From Lacrimispora sphenoides JCM 1415 (GTDB lineage: Bacteria; Bacillota; Clostridia; Lachnospirales; Lachnospiraceae), in NCBI RefSeq assembly GCF_900105615.1, contig NZ_LT630003.1, forward strand, positions 4,714,001 through 4,778,000: a stretch of DNA of 64,000 nucleotides, written 5' to 3'. The notes beneath the pieces are model-generated. The model did not search any database. It saw only the letters and a list, made by a program, of their open reading frames with translations, and was not told the DNA's origin. Position 1 is the stretch's first letter. Every line of letters begins with the position of its first letter. The position numbers and the translations under genes are program-made. Positions 1-8,532 of this stretch are shown here, piece by piece.

Positions 1-2
1 CT

Positions 3-77
3 CTTCAGTCAACGGAGCTTAAAAAAATGGCGAAAAGATTCCAATCAGGCCATGAAGCGGGAAAGAAGGTGGCATAA
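3..77 (+). CDS. C-terminal end of an upstream gene, probably a sugar ABC permease
   Basis: An open frame enters from the window edge and stops at a TAA immediately before the ATG of the YjfF-like permease (stop 75-77, start 78). Only 24 residues are visible, ending GHEAGKKVA; they are basic and hydrophilic, as expected for a cytoplasmic tail. In ytfQRTF-type operons the gene before yjfF is the partner permease ytfT, so that is the likely identity, but this is inference from position alone. Confidence 0.5.
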   Translation, partial: LQSTELKKMAKRFQSGHEAGKKVA

Positions 78-1091
78 ATGAAGAACAAAGGAAAGAGAGA
101 TGGAAAGGTATTCCTGCTTATGATCACCATTGCCCTTTTTGTGACAATGTACATAGCCGGAATCATAATCTTTAATGGCAAAGGCTTTGCAAAGCCCCAG
201 GTATTTTTAAACCTTTTTATTTCCAATGCCGGCCTGATCGTGATAGCGGCTGGCATGACCATGGTCATGATCACTGGGGGGATTGATATTTCCGTTGGAT
301 CTGTGGTGGCCCTTACCTGCATGATGCTGGCCTGGATGATGGAAGTAAAGGGAATCGGGGCTGTTCCGGCCCTTTTGACTGTTCTGGTCATGGGCATCTT
401 CTTTGGCCTGGTCCAGGGATTTTTTATTGCCTACTTAAAAATACAGCCCTTTATCGTGACCCTGGCGGGAATGTTCTTTGCCAGAGGCATGACGGCCATC
501 ATCAGTCAGGAAATGATCAGTGTAAAGAATGAGCTGTTTTTAAAATGGGCGAAGAGTAAAATCAATTTGACCTTTCTTGGCGGAACCGTAAATAAAAAGG
601 GTGTGGTAAACTATCCCTTTCTTTATCCAAGCGTTATCATCGCCCTGGCGGTACTGGTGCTGGTCTTTGTGGTATTAAAATATACGAAGTTCGGGCGGAC
701 GATTTACGCGGTGGGCGGAAATGAGCAGTCCGCACTGATGATGGGGCTAAATGTAAAGCGTACGAAGCTTTTTGTGTATGTCATTAACGGCTTCTTATGT
801 GCATTAGGCGGGTTTTTATTCTGTTTAAATACCTGTGCGGGCTTTGTGGAGCAGGCCAAGGGGTTTGAGATGGAAGCCATCGCATCGGCGGTTATCGGTG
901 GGACACTGCTGTCCGGAGGTGTGGGAAATGTATTTGGAAGTCTGTTTGGGGTTTTAATAAAGGGAACCATAGAGACATTCATCACCTTCCAGGGGACGCT
1001 TTCCTCCTGGTGGACGAAGATCACCATTGCTGCACTTCTGGCATTTTTTATTCTTCTTCAAAGCCTGTTTGCCAAGGCAAAGGAGAAGTAA
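78..1091 (+). CDS. yjfF: Sugar ABC transporter permease, YjfF/RbsC family
   Basis: Integral membrane permease of a ribose/galactofuranose-type ABC importer (BPD_transp_2 family); it forms the membrane channel with a partner permease and an ATPase. The 337 residues hold about eight to ten hydrophobic segments, and the family motif GGIDISVGSVVAL lies near residues 67-79, followed by the typical QPFIVTLAGMFFARG stretch. Its length matches E. coli YjfF (about 331 residues). It is translationally coupled to the preceding gene (stop and start abut), so it is the last gene of an operon that begins outside the window; a hairpin follows. The sugar cannot be read from the sequence; galactofuranose or another furanose/pentose is a family-based guess. 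Confidence 0.85.
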   Translation: MKNKGKRDGKVFLLMITIALFVTMYIAGIIIFNGKGFAKPQVFLNLFISNAGLIVIAAGMTMVMITGGIDISVGSVVALTCMMLAWMMEVKGIGAVPALLTVLVMGIFFGLVQGFFIAYLKIQPFIVTLAGMFFARGMTAIISQEMISVKNELFLKWAKSKINLTFLGGTVNKKGVVNYPFLYPSVIIALAVLVLVFVVLKYTKFGRTIYAVGGNEQSALMMGLNVKRTKLFVYVINGFLCALGGFLFCLNTCAGFVEQAKGFEMEAIASAVIGGTLLSGGVGNVFGSLFGVLIKGTIETFITFQGTLSSWWTKITIAALLAFFILLQSLFAKAKEK

Positions 1092-1122
1092 GATCTGGAA
1101 GAGAAAGATATGGGTAGACGCC

Positions 1123-1166
1123 AGCCGCTGCCTGACGGGATAGAGCCGCCGGACAGCGGCTTTTGC
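1123..1166 (+). terminator. Probable rho-independent terminator of the sugar ABC operon
   Basis: AGCCGCTG (1123-1130) pairs with CAGCGGCT (1154-1161), followed by TTTTG. The loop is long and GC-rich and the U tract short, so termination may be incomplete. Confidence 0.55.
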
Positions 1167-1329
1167 CTGTTGATTTTCCTCTTTCCCTTTCAGTGAAAAA
1201 ACCGGGTAAAAGAAGCGGAATTAGTTGACATAGGCCTTGTTCCATATTAAAGTTATGATACTCTGCGTAAGGCAGAAAATCCACGTTATGGAGGTATAAC
1301 AGAAAAGCGCGCTTTTACTGGAAGAACTT

Positions 1330-2718
1330 ATGAAAAAATTTATCGGAAATAAGGCGTTTTACAGAATGGTGCTGACAATCGCCATTCCCATTATGGTTCA
1401 AAACGGGATCACCAACTTTGTCAGCCTGCTGGATAATATAATGGTGGGTATGGTAGGAACAGAGCAGATGTCCGGCGTGGCAATTGTGAACCAGCTGATC
1501 TTTGTCTTTAACATCAGTATTTTTGGAATCATATCGGGAGCAGGTATTTTCGGCGCCCAGTTCTTTGGCTGCGGAAGGCATGACGGAGTGCGTCATACAT
1601 TCCGGTTTAAAATCATCTGCTGCGCGCTTCTTTCTGCGGTTGCGGTGGCCGTGTTTTTCTTCTTTGGAGAGGATATGATCGCCATGTATCTCCACGGAGA
1701 AGGGAACGATGCGGAGCTTGCGACAGCGCTGATGCATGGAAGACAGTATATGCTGGTCATGCTGATTGGTTTGGTACCCTTTGCGATTGAGCAGGCTTAT
1801 GTCAGTACCTTGAGGGAATGCGGAGAAACGGTAGTTCCCATGAAAGCCGGAATTGTGGCAGTCCTTGTAAATCTTGTGTTTAATTATATCCTGATCTTTG
1901 GAAAGCTGGGAGCCCCGGTCCTTGGTGTCGTTGGAGCGGCAATTGCAACCGTTATGGCCAGATTCGTAGAAGCAACGATTATAATTACCTGGACCCATAA
2001 GAATGTGAAAAAGAATCCGTTTATTACAGGAGCTTATAAGAGCTTTTATATACCGGCGGGCCTTGTGAGGAATATCTTTGTGAAGGGGACACCTCTCATC
2101 GTAAATGAAGCCCTTTGGGCAGCGGGGGTGGCTACCCTGATGCAGTGCTATTCTGTGAGAGGACTGACTGCGGTGGCAGGCCTTAATATATCCGCCACCA
2201 TAGGAAATGTATTTAATGTGGTTTACTTAGCCTTAGGAAGCGCGGTCTCCATTATCGTGGGACAGCTTTTGGGAGCCGGAAAGATGGAGGAAGCCAGGGA
2301 AACGGACACGAAGCTGATCGCATTTTCCGTTGGTTCCTGTGTGATTATGGGAGCCCTTTTGGCGGTCTCAGCCCCCCTGTTCCCCATGATCTACAACACC
2401 ACGGACGAGGTCAGAAGTCTGGCAGTCCGGTTTATCCGCATACTGGCCTTTTGCATGCCTATGAGTGCGTTCATGAATGTAGCATATTTTACCCTGCGTT
2501 CCGGCGGAAAGACGATGATCACTTTTTTATTTGACAGCGTATTCATGTGGGTAGTCAGCATACCGGTAGCCTATACCTTAAGCCGGTATACTTCTATTCC
2601 TATCGTACCGTTATATTTCATGTGCCAGATGGTGGAGATCATTAAATGCATCGTTGGCTTTGTGCTGGTGAAAAAGGGCGTGTGGATCCATAACATCGTA
2701 TTGGGGCAGGAAGATTAA
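1330..2718 (+). CDS. MATE family efflux transporter
   Basis: Na+ or H+ coupled multidrug/toxin exporter of the MATE (MatE, DinF/NorM) family in the cytoplasmic membrane. The 462 residues show the expected twelve hydrophobic segments and the N-terminal family signature (AIPIMVQNGITNF, then LLDNIMVGMVG, near residues 18-45). The second half repeats the pattern (GTPLIVNEALWAAG near 257). A GGAAGAAC ribosome site precedes the ATG. The leader (1225-1329) carries a TTGACA box at 1225-1230, a small GTTAT/ATAAC hairpin that places GGAGG in its loop, and the palindrome AAAAGCGCGCTTTT (1303-1316), so expression may be controlled in the leader. No adjacent regulator gene is present. The substrate is unknown. 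Confidence 0.9.
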   Translation: MKKFIGNKAFYRMVLTIAIPIMVQNGITNFVSLLDNIMVGMVGTEQMSGVAIVNQLIFVFNISIFGIISGAGIFGAQFFGCGRHDGVRHTFRFKIICCALLSAVAVAVFFFFGEDMIAMYLHGEGNDAELATALMHGRQYMLVMLIGLVPFAIEQAYVSTLRECGETVVPMKAGIVAVLVNLVFNYILIFGKLGAPVLGVVGAAIATVMARFVEATIIITWTHKNVKKNPFITGAYKSFYIPAGLVRNIFVKGTPLIVNEALWAAGVATLMQCYSVRGLTAVAGLNISATIGNVFNVVYLALGSAVSIIVGQLLGAGKMEEARETDTKLIAFSVGSCVIMGALLAVSAPLFPMIYNTTDEVRSLAVRFIRILAFCMPMSAFMNVAYFTLRSGGKTMITFLFDSVFMWVVSIPVAYTLSRYTSIPIVPLYFMCQMVEIIKCIVGFVLVKKGVWIHNIVLGQED

Positions 2719-2892
2719 AACATACATAATAATAAGAAGGAGCAGAGGCTTCATGCCTTGCTCCTGTTCTATGGGCTCCTCTTATGGAAGTCAGAAGAAA
2801 AACTGAAGACGGATATAAATTATATAAAAGGAATTGTTGAAGCCATGGAACAGCAGGAAGCATGAAGATAAAAAATCTTTTCAAGAAACCTC

Positions 2893-2951
2893 TTGTATTT
2901 TAGATTAGTTTATGCTAATATACATGTAGTTAGCTACAACTAACTACATGT
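2893..2951 (+). promoter_or_regulatory. Promoter with overlapping perfect operator-like inverted repeat
   Basis: TTGTAT (2893-2898), 17-base spacer, extended -10 TGCTAATAT (TAATAT at 2916-2921). The predicted start lies inside a perfect 12-bp inverted repeat, ACATGTAGTTAG (2922-2933) and CTAACTACATGT (2940-2951), separated by CTACAA. A TAGTTAG-N-CTAACTA type site is what MarR- or TetR-like repressors often bind, but the protein is not identifiable here. Confidence 0.6.
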
Positions 2952-3066
2952 GAATATTCTATACATCAGACGAACCCTCTGATGATACCTTCAATTGACC
3001 CGTGAGGGATCATGACTCCTCCAATAAAGCCGTTTCTGTTACCGCATGACAGGGCCGGCTTTTTTG
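2928..3066 (+). ncRNA. Candidate structured short RNA or orphan leader
   Basis: From the predicted start near 2928 to the terminator at 3026-3065 there is no translatable frame of note. The sequence offers a 7-bp hairpin, CATCAGA (2964-2970) with TCTGATG (2978-2984), whose loop is CGAACCC. This is followed by CCC-GTGA-GGG (2999-3008), a GNRA-capped hairpin. The CCC of the first loop could instead pair with GGG 3006-3008 to form a pseudoknot. I cannot match it to a known riboswitch class. It could be an independent small RNA, or a ligand- or protein-controlled leader whose readthrough feeds topB. Confidence 0.4.
3026..3065 (+). terminator. Intrinsic terminator of the orphan RNA unit
   Basis: AAAGCCG (3026-3032) pairs with CGGCTTT (3056-3062), with an inner CTGT/ACAG stem, followed by an uninterrupted T run. 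It lies upstream of the topB promoter, so it ends the RNA that begins near 2928 and not the MATE transcript alone. Confidence 0.8.
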
Positions 3067-3090
3067 GCACGCTCTGATATCATGTAGAAG

Positions 3091-3119
3091 TTGTAATAAC
3101 CAGGACTATACGATATAAT
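3091..3119 (+). promoter_or_regulatory. topB promoter
   Basis: TTGTAA (3091-3096), 17-base spacer, TATAAT (3114-3119); start codon 30 bases downstream behind a GGAGG ribosome site. This is close to the sigma-A consensus. Confidence 0.75.
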
Positions 3120-3148
3120 TGGGAGAGACTTGAGTTTGGAGGAATTAC

Positions 3149-5353
3149 ATGAAAGCTTTAATCATAGCGGAAAAACCGTCAGTGGCCAGGGACATTGCCC
3201 GGGTCCTTCACTGCAATAAGAACAACAATGGAGTAATCGAAGGGGGAAATTATGTGGTCACCTGGGGACTTGGTCATCTGGTCACATTGGCTGACCCTGA
3301 AGATTATGATCCCAAATATAAGGAATGGAAGATAGAGGACCTTCCCATGATGCCGGACCAGTTCCGGCTTGAAGTCATCAAACAGACCGGAAAGCAGTAC
3401 CGTGTGGTAAAATCCCAGATCCACCGGGCAGATGTGGGAGAAATCATCATTGCCACTGATGCCGGACGGGAAGGGGAGCTTGTAGCCAGGCTGATCCTGG
3501 AAAAGGCGGGGAATAAGAAGCCGATAAAAAGGCTCTGGATCTCTTCTGTTACGGACAAGGCCATTAAGGAAGGCTTTGCAAAGTTAAAAAATGGCCATGA
3601 TTACGATAACTTATACGATGCCGCCATGTGCCGTGCCGAAGCGGACTGGCTGGTAGGTATCAATGCAACCAGGGCGCTGACCTGCAAATACAACGCCAGC
3701 TTAAGCTGCGGCCGTGTGCAGACTCCTACCCTTGCCATCATCGCAAGGAGAGAAGAGGAGATCAAAAATTTTGTTCCCAAACCTTACTACGGCATTACGG
3801 CCAAATGTACGAACCCGGCACTTTCCTTTACCTGGCGGGATGAGAAGTCAAAGAGCTTCCGTTCCTTTGACAAGGACCGGGTGGAAGCCCTTTTAGGTAA
3901 AATGAAAGCCCAGGGCGAGGGTGTGGTCACAGAGGTGAAAAGTGTTCCGAAGAAGAAGGAATCTCCCCAGCTTTATGATCTGACGGAACTTCAGAGGGAA
4001 GCCAACCGAAGGTTTAACTATTCTGCAAAAGAGACGTTAAATATCATGCAGAGGCTTTATGAAAACCACAAGGTCCTTACTTACCCCAGAACAGATTCCA
4101 GGTATCTAAGCTCGGATATCGTTCCATCCATTAAGGAAAGGCTGGAGGCCTGCGGCGTTGGGCCGTACCGGAAACTGGCCGGAAGGCTGGTGAACCAGAG
4201 GATCCAGGCAGCTCCTTCCTTTGTGAACGACAAGAAGGTGACGGATCACCATGCCATCATTCCTACGGAACAGTTTGTTCAGCTGGACCACATGACCATT
4301 GATGAGCGGAAAATCTATGATCTGGTGGTCCGCAGATTCTTAGCGGTACTGTATCCTCCTTTTGAATATGAACAGACAGAGATTACCCTGGATTTAGGGG
4401 GAGAAACTCTGGCAGCCAGGGGAAAAACCGTAAAGGCACTGGGCTGGAAGGAAGTTTATGAAACCCAGGATGAGGAAGACGAGGAACAGGAATTAAAGGA
4501 ACAGAATCTTCCTGTTATGAAAAAGGGGGACCGGCTTGCTAAGCTGACGGTTGCCATGACCGAAGGAAAGACAAAGCCACCGTCACCCTTTCAGGAAGCA
4601 ACCCTCCTTACCGCTATGGAAAATCCGGTATCTTATATGGAAACAAAAGACCGTGACATGGCAAGGACCCTGGGGGAAACAGGGGGACTTGGGACCGTGG
4701 CCACAAGGGCAGATATCATTGAAAAGCTGTTTTCCGGCTTTCTTCTGGAACGGCGCGGAAAGGACATCTATTTGACCTCCAAGGCCAAACAGCTGCTTAC
4801 CCTTGTACCGGAGGATCTAAAGAAACCGGAGCTGACAGCGGAATGGGAGATGAGGCTTTCTGAAATTGCCGGTGGAAAATTAAAACGGGCCGCGTTTATG
4901 AAGGATATCAGGCAGTATTCCGGGGAGTTGATCCATCAGATCAGGGCCGGAGAAGGCAGCTTTAACCATGATAACCTGACCAATCACAAATGCCCGGTCT
5001 GCGGCAAGCGGATGCTGGCAGTCAAAGGAAAAAACAGCGAGATGCTGGTCTGCCAGGACAGGGAGTGCGGGCACCGGGAGACAGTTTCCAGAACCAGTAA
5101 TGCAAGATGCCCGGTATGCCATAAGAAGCTGGAGCTTAAGGGGAAAGGGGACGGACAAATCTTTGTCTGCAAATGCGGCTACAAGGAAAAGCTTTCTTCC
5201 TTTAAGGAACGGCGTGCAAAGGAAGGCGCCGGGGTATCCAAAAAAGATGTGGCAAAGTATATGAACCAGCAGAAAAAGGAAGGGGATATGCCCATTAATT
5301 CAGCCTTTGCAGACGCTTTTGCAAAGCTGAATCTGGGAGGGAAAGAGGATTAA
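3149..5353 (+). CDS. topB: DNA topoisomerase III (type IA)
   Basis: Type IA topoisomerase that passes single strands through a transient 5'-phosphotyrosine break; acts in decatenation and recombination-intermediate processing. Domain order: TOPRIM (Glu8 in IIAEKPSVA; DAGREGE from Asp104), the topoisomerase IA core with catalytic Tyr312 in LTYPRTDSRY, and a C-terminal tail with two zinc ribbons. The first ribbon starts at Cys615 (CPVCGKRM...CQDRECGH) and the second has CPVCHKKL...CKCGY. At 734 residues it has the usual length for Firmicute TopB with zinc fingers (B. subtilis TopB, about 727). It has its own promoter and is followed by two hairpins. ATG 3149 has GGAGG nine bases upstream. Confidence 0.96.
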   Translation: MKALIIAEKPSVARDIARVLHCNKNNNGVIEGGNYVVTWGLGHLVTLADPEDYDPKYKEWKIEDLPMMPDQFRLEVIKQTGKQYRVVKSQIHRADVGEIIIATDAGREGELVARLILEKAGNKKPIKRLWISSVTDKAIKEGFAKLKNGHDYDNLYDAAMCRAEADWLVGINATRALTCKYNASLSCGRVQTPTLAIIARREEEIKNFVPKPYYGITAKCTNPALSFTWRDEKSKSFRSFDKDRVEALLGKMKAQGEGVVTEVKSVPKKKESPQLYDLTELQREANRRFNYSAKETLNIMQRLYENHKVLTYPRTDSRYLSSDIVPSIKERLEACGVGPYRKLAGRLVNQRIQAAPSFVNDKKVTDHHAIIPTEQFVQLDHMTIDERKIYDLVVRRFLAVLYPPFEYEQTEITLDLGGETLAARGKTVKALGWKEVYETQDEEDEEQELKEQNLPVMKKGDRLAKLTVAMTEGKTKPPSPFQEATLLTAMENPVSYMETKDRDMARTLGETGGLGTVATRADIIEKLFSGFLLERRGKDIYLTSKAKQLLTLVPEDLKKPELTAEWEMRLSEIAGGKLKRAAFMKDIRQYSGELIHQIRAGEGSFNHDNLTNHKCPVCGKRMLAVKGKNSEMLVCQDRECGHRETVSRTSNARCPVCHKKLELKGKGDGQIFVCKCGYKEKLSSFKERRAKEGAGVSKKDVAKYMNQQKKEGDMPINSAFADAFAKLNLGGKED

Positions 5354-5373
5354 CCTCTTCGTTGAAAGTCCTG

Positions 5374-5455
5374 GTCACGGCCTGGACAAAGGGAGGCCGT
5401 GACAAAGGATCATGTGGTATAGGAAAAGGATGTCTCAAGTCAGACATCCTTTTTG
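5374..5455 (+). terminator. Tandem hairpins terminating topB
   Basis: A 10-bp perfect stem, GTCACGGCCT (5374-5383) with AGGCCGTGAC (5394-5403), has no U tract. It is followed by AAGGATGTCT (5426-5435) with AGACATCCTT (5442-5451) and a T run to 5455. The second is a canonical terminator. Confidence 0.85.
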
Positions 5456-5474
5456 TGAATCCCGGATCAAAATC

Positions 5475-5536
5475 AAGTAAAAATTTAGTAAAATTTTACT
5501 TTACTTATTGACGCTGACAGAAACTGCAATTATAAT
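5475..5536 (+). promoter_or_regulatory. Promoter and LacI-type operator of the phn-like operon
   Basis: TTGACG (5508-5513), 17-base spacer, TATAAT (5531-5536). Immediately upstream is a 14-bp perfect palindrome AGTAAAATTTTACT (5487-5500), nested in a larger imperfect AAGTAAA...TTTACTT repeat. A centred AT-rich palindrome beside the promoter of a LacI gene suggests autoregulation. Confidence 0.65.
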
Positions 5537-5563
5537 GAAAATTGGAAGGTGAGGATATAGATT

Positions 5564-6538
5564 ATGGCTACAATAAAAGAAATTTCGCAGCTTGCGGATG
5601 TATCCATTGCAACGGTATCAAGGGTATTAAACCAGGATGATACCATTGTGGTAAGTCCGGAAGTGAAAAAAAGGATATTCAGAATTGCCCACGAGTTAAA
5701 ATATGTCCCACCCAGGAGGCGTCATGCACAGAAAGAAAGAGGAATTGTCATAGGAGTAGCTGACTGGCATATTATCCGGAAAGACCGGACCAACATCAGG
5801 CTTTCTTCCCTGGACTTAATCGTAAAGTCCATGTCAGGTAAAAATGATGTGCGGTTTGTGCGGCTGGATAAAAATCAGCCTGGACAGTACGACGGTATCA
5901 TGGCCTTCGGTGTTTTTTCCGAGGAAGAGATGGAGTTTCTGCGTATGCAGAGTTTTGCCATCGTATTCATCAATTCGGATCCAAAGGATTATGAGTATGA
6001 CAGCATTGTCATGGACTTTAATAAGGGAATCCATGAAATGCTGGACTATCTTATGGATCAGAAAAAATACTGCAGCGTCGGCTATATCGGAGGAATTTAT
6101 GAAGAAGGCCAGGTAAGAATCGGTTACCGGAGACTGGAAGGAATCCGGGGAGCTTTTATGCAGAGAGGCTTTTATGAGGAAGGGAATTTTTACATAGGCG
6201 ATATCAGCAGGGAAAGCGGTTATCATCTGGCAAAGCAGGCAATCCAGTCAGGCCGTCTGCCGGAAGCGGTGCTCTTAGGAAGCGAAGAGGTGGCGGAAGG
6301 GGCATTGGAAGCCTTTCAGGATGCAGGTCTTCGTGTGCCAAAGGATGTGGCTGTGGTCATCTATAAAGACATTGAGACCCTGGAATCCAAATGGCCCTCG
6401 TACACCAAGGTCCGGATGTTTCCTGATATCGTGTGGCAGACAGCCATCAAGCTTCTGCTGGAACAGATCCAGGAAGGCCGTAAGGACAATATGACAATTT
6501 TTCTCCCGACAAAGCTAGAGGTAGGGGACAGTGCGTGA
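5564..6538 (+). CDS. LacI family transcriptional regulator
   Basis: DNA-binding repressor with an N-terminal LacI helix-turn-helix (residues 1-55; ATIKEISQLADVSIATVSRV) and a periplasmic-binding-protein-like effector domain filling the rest of 324 residues. It is the first gene of a unit whose next gene begins only 48 bases later with no separate promoter visible, so it very likely controls both itself and the phosphonate-type transporter behind it. LacI proteins usually sense sugars or nucleosides; control of a PhnCDE-like importer by LacI instead of PhoB or PhnF is unusual and hints at a sugar- or nucleoside-linked phosphorylated substrate. The effector is unknown. Confidence 0.9.
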   Translation: MATIKEISQLADVSIATVSRVLNQDDTIVVSPEVKKRIFRIAHELKYVPPRRRHAQKERGIVIGVADWHIIRKDRTNIRLSSLDLIVKSMSGKNDVRFVRLDKNQPGQYDGIMAFGVFSEEEMEFLRMQSFAIVFINSDPKDYEYDSIVMDFNKGIHEMLDYLMDQKKYCSVGYIGGIYEEGQVRIGYRRLEGIRGAFMQRGFYEEGNFYIGDISRESGYHLAKQAIQSGRLPEAVLLGSEEVAEGALEAFQDAGLRVPKDVAVVIYKDIETLESKWPSYTKVRMFPDIVWQTAIKLLLEQIQEGRKDNMTIFLPTKLEVGDSA

Positions 6539-6586
6539 TAACTCATAATCCCAAGAACCGATGAATCACACAAAAAGGAGAGCAGT

Positions 6587-7693
6587 ATGAAAAAAACAGT
6601 TTCTGTATTAATGGCAGCAGCACTTTGTGCAGCAATGATCGGCGGATGTTCTGGCGGCAGCCAAACAGGAGCCACAACCGCAGCAGGGACCGAGGCAGCG
6701 TCTTCTGCAGAAGGAGAAACCACAAAGGCGGAGACAAAAGCTGAGAACAAGAAGGTTGACAAACTGAATGTATACTTTGTTCCTTCCAGGGAGCCGCAGG
6801 AGATCGTAACCGCCACAGAGCCTTTAAAAGAGATGCTGAAGTCAGAGCTGGGAAAAGAAGGCTATGATATCGGTGAAGTAGTAATTACGGTTGGAACCAG
6901 CTATGAAGCGGTTGGAGAGGCTCTTTCCGCAGGTACTGCAGATATCGGTCTGATTCCTGGAGGAACTTACGTCCTTTATGATGATGGTGCAGAAGTGATT
7001 CTTACGGCCACCAGGGATGCATTAAGCAAAAATTTCGATTCCGCAAAGGACTGGAATGACGGCAAGGCAACCGAGGGAACCACTGATCAGGCAACTTCCT
7101 ACCGCGCGCTTATTATTGCAGGACCTTCTGAAAAGGGAAAAGCGTTGGCAGATAAGGTAAACAAGGGCGAAGCATTGACCTTTGAGGATTTAGACGGAGC
7201 AAACTGGAGCGTTATGTCATCCTCTTCACCGGCAGGATACATTTATCCCTCCTTATGGCTTCAGGATAATTTCCAGAAGAATATTTTAAATCTTTCCCAC
7301 GCAGTTCAGTCTGATTCCTATGGAAGCGCATTTGCAAGACTTGCTTCCGGACAGGTGGATGTTCTCTGTACCTATGCGGACGCCCGCAGGGATTATGAGG
7401 AGAAATGGAAATCTGAATACGGAAGAGCCGGCTCCATCTGGGAAGAAACAGGTGTAATCGGTGTGACTCCTCCTATTTTCAATGATACGGTCAGCGTGAG
7501 CAAGACCTCCAAAATCATGGATGATGCGTTTATAAAGGCAATTCAGAACGCATTTATCAACATTGGCAACACGGAAGAGGGCAAGAAAGTCATTGCCATC
7601 TACAGCCACAATGGTTATAAGCCTGCACAGAGTTCTGATTATGACAATGAACGTGCGGCACAGAAGATGATTAAGGAATTAAATGCGAAATAA
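6587..7693 (+). CDS. phnD: PhnD-like substrate-binding lipoprotein
   Basis: Extracellular binding protein of a phosphate/phosphite/phosphonate-type ABC importer. The signal peptide ends in a lipobox (AAMIGGC, lipid-modified Cys21), followed by a Ser/Thr/Ala/Glu-rich linker to about residue 55 and then the PhnD fold: VYFVPSREPQEIV, GTSYEAVGEALSAGTADIGL and SSSPAGYIYPS, which match the family's phosphate-oxyanion loops. 368 residues is slightly longer than E. coli PhnD because of the linker. RBS AAAAGGAGAG. A long stem-loop follows the gene. The substrate is inferred only to be an organophosphorus compound. Confidence 0.85.
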   Translation: MKKTVSVLMAAALCAAMIGGCSGGSQTGATTAAGTEAASSAEGETTKAETKAENKKVDKLNVYFVPSREPQEIVTATEPLKEMLKSELGKEGYDIGEVVITVGTSYEAVGEALSAGTADIGLIPGGTYVLYDDGAEVILTATRDALSKNFDSAKDWNDGKATEGTTDQATSYRALIIAGPSEKGKALADKVNKGEALTFEDLDGANWSVMSSSSPAGYIYPSLWLQDNFQKNILNLSHAVQSDSYGSAFARLASGQVDVLCTYADARRDYEEKWKSEYGRAGSIWEETGVIGVTPPIFNDTVSVSKTSKIMDDAFIKAIQNAFINIGNTEEGKKVIAIYSHNGYKPAQSSDYDNERAAQKMIKELNAK

Positions 7694-7709
7694 ATAATAC
7701 ACACAGGCT

Positions 7710-7750
7710 GCGGAGGCGTCGTAAACGGAAAACATTTGCGGCGCCTCCGC
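7710..7750 (+). other. Intercistronic stem-loop between phnD and phnC
   Basis: GCGGAGGCG (7710-7718) pairs with CGCCTCCGC (7742-7750), with further pairing CGTAAA/TTTGCG inside. There is no strong U tract, so it probably stabilises the 3' end of the binding-protein message or partly terminates, giving more binding protein than membrane parts. Confidence 0.6.
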
Positions 7751-7776
7751 ACTTTATCCTGGGAAATGAGGAAAAT

Positions 7777-8532
7777 ATGATTGAATTTAATCAGGTGGGC
7801 AAAAAGTACCCCAATGGCTTTCATGCCTTAAAAGATGTAAACTTAAAGATTGAGCAGGGGGAATTTGTAGCGATCATTGGCCTTTCCGGTGCCGGAAAAT
7901 CTACCCTTCTCCGTACCATTAACCGCATGCATGATATTACGGAAGGCAGCCTGACCGTAGATGGAACCGATGTGATGCAGTTAAAGGGAAAGGAGTTAAG
8001 GCGCTTTCGCCGCAAAATCGGCATGATCTTCCAGTCCTTTAACCTGGTGACCAGAACCCTGGTCATTAATAATGTTCTTATGTCAAAGGTACCGGAACTG
8101 CCGTTTTTAAAGGCCTTATTCGGCATTTATCCAAAGGAGGATAAGCTTGGAGCCTTAGAGGCACTTGACAAGGTGGGAATCCTTGATAAGGCGTTTGTCC
8201 GTGCGGATCAGCTGTCAGGAGGCCAGCAGCAGAGGGTTGCGCTTGCAAGGACCCTGGCTCAGAATCCCCAGATCATCCTGGCAGATGAGCCGGTGGCTTC
8301 CCTTGACCCGGTTACAGCAAAACAGGTTATGGGAGATTTTTTAAGGATCAATAAGGAAATGAACATTACCATCCTGTTAAACATTCATCATGTGGATCTG
8401 GCGCTTCAGTATGCAAGCCGCGTAGTAGGCATACGCGCAGGTCAGATCGTATACGATGGCCCGGCCTCCGAAGTTACCCAGGATATTTTAGATGAAATAT
8501 ATGAAGGAAAAGAAGAGGAGGCGGCAGGATGA
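7777..8532 (+). CDS. phnC: PhnC-like ABC transporter ATPase
   Basis: Cytoplasmic ATPase that powers the PhnD/PhnE importer. Walker A GLSGAGKST (Lys41), Q-loop in MIFQSFNL, ABC signature LSGGQ (146-150), Walker B IILADEP (Asp170-Glu171) and the switch histidine in LNIHHVDLAL are all present. 251 residues is the usual length. Its stop overlaps the start of the first permease by four bases (ATGA), indicating translational coupling. Confidence 0.93.
   Translation: MIEFNQVGKKYPNGFHALKDVNLKIEQGEFVAIIGLSGAGKSTLLRTINRMHDITEGSLTVDGTDVMQLKGKELRRFRRKIGMIFQSFNLVTRTLVINNVLMSKVPELPFLKALFGIYPKEDKLGALEALDKVGILDKAFVRADQLSGGQQQRVALARTLAQNPQIILADEPVASLDPVTAKQVMGDFLRINKEMNITILLNIHHVDLALQYASRVVGIRAGQIVYDGPASEVTQDILDEIYEGKEEEAAG

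Larger units (their letters stand above)
2719..3148 (+). other. 430-base gene-free interval before topB
   Basis: No convincing protein gene is present. It contains, in order: a hairpin after the MATE gene (AGGAGCAGAGGC at 2738-2749 with GCCTTGCTCCT at 2755-2765, weak U tract); about 120 bases with nothing recognisable; a promoter overlapping a 12-bp perfect inverted repeat; a structured RNA ending in a strong terminator; and finally the topB promoter. The sub-elements are listed separately. Confidence 0.7.

Noticed and set aside
1048-1284. Small minus-strand gene between the YjfF-like and MATE genes
   Set aside because: It has no ribosome site, overlaps the end of yjfF and the terminator, and has low-complexity composition; a shadow frame.
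2928-3066. Assignment to a fluoride, preQ1 or guanidine riboswitch
   Set aside because: Short stretches look similar, but the required conserved bases and stem order of these classes are not met as far as I can recall them; left as an unnamed candidate.
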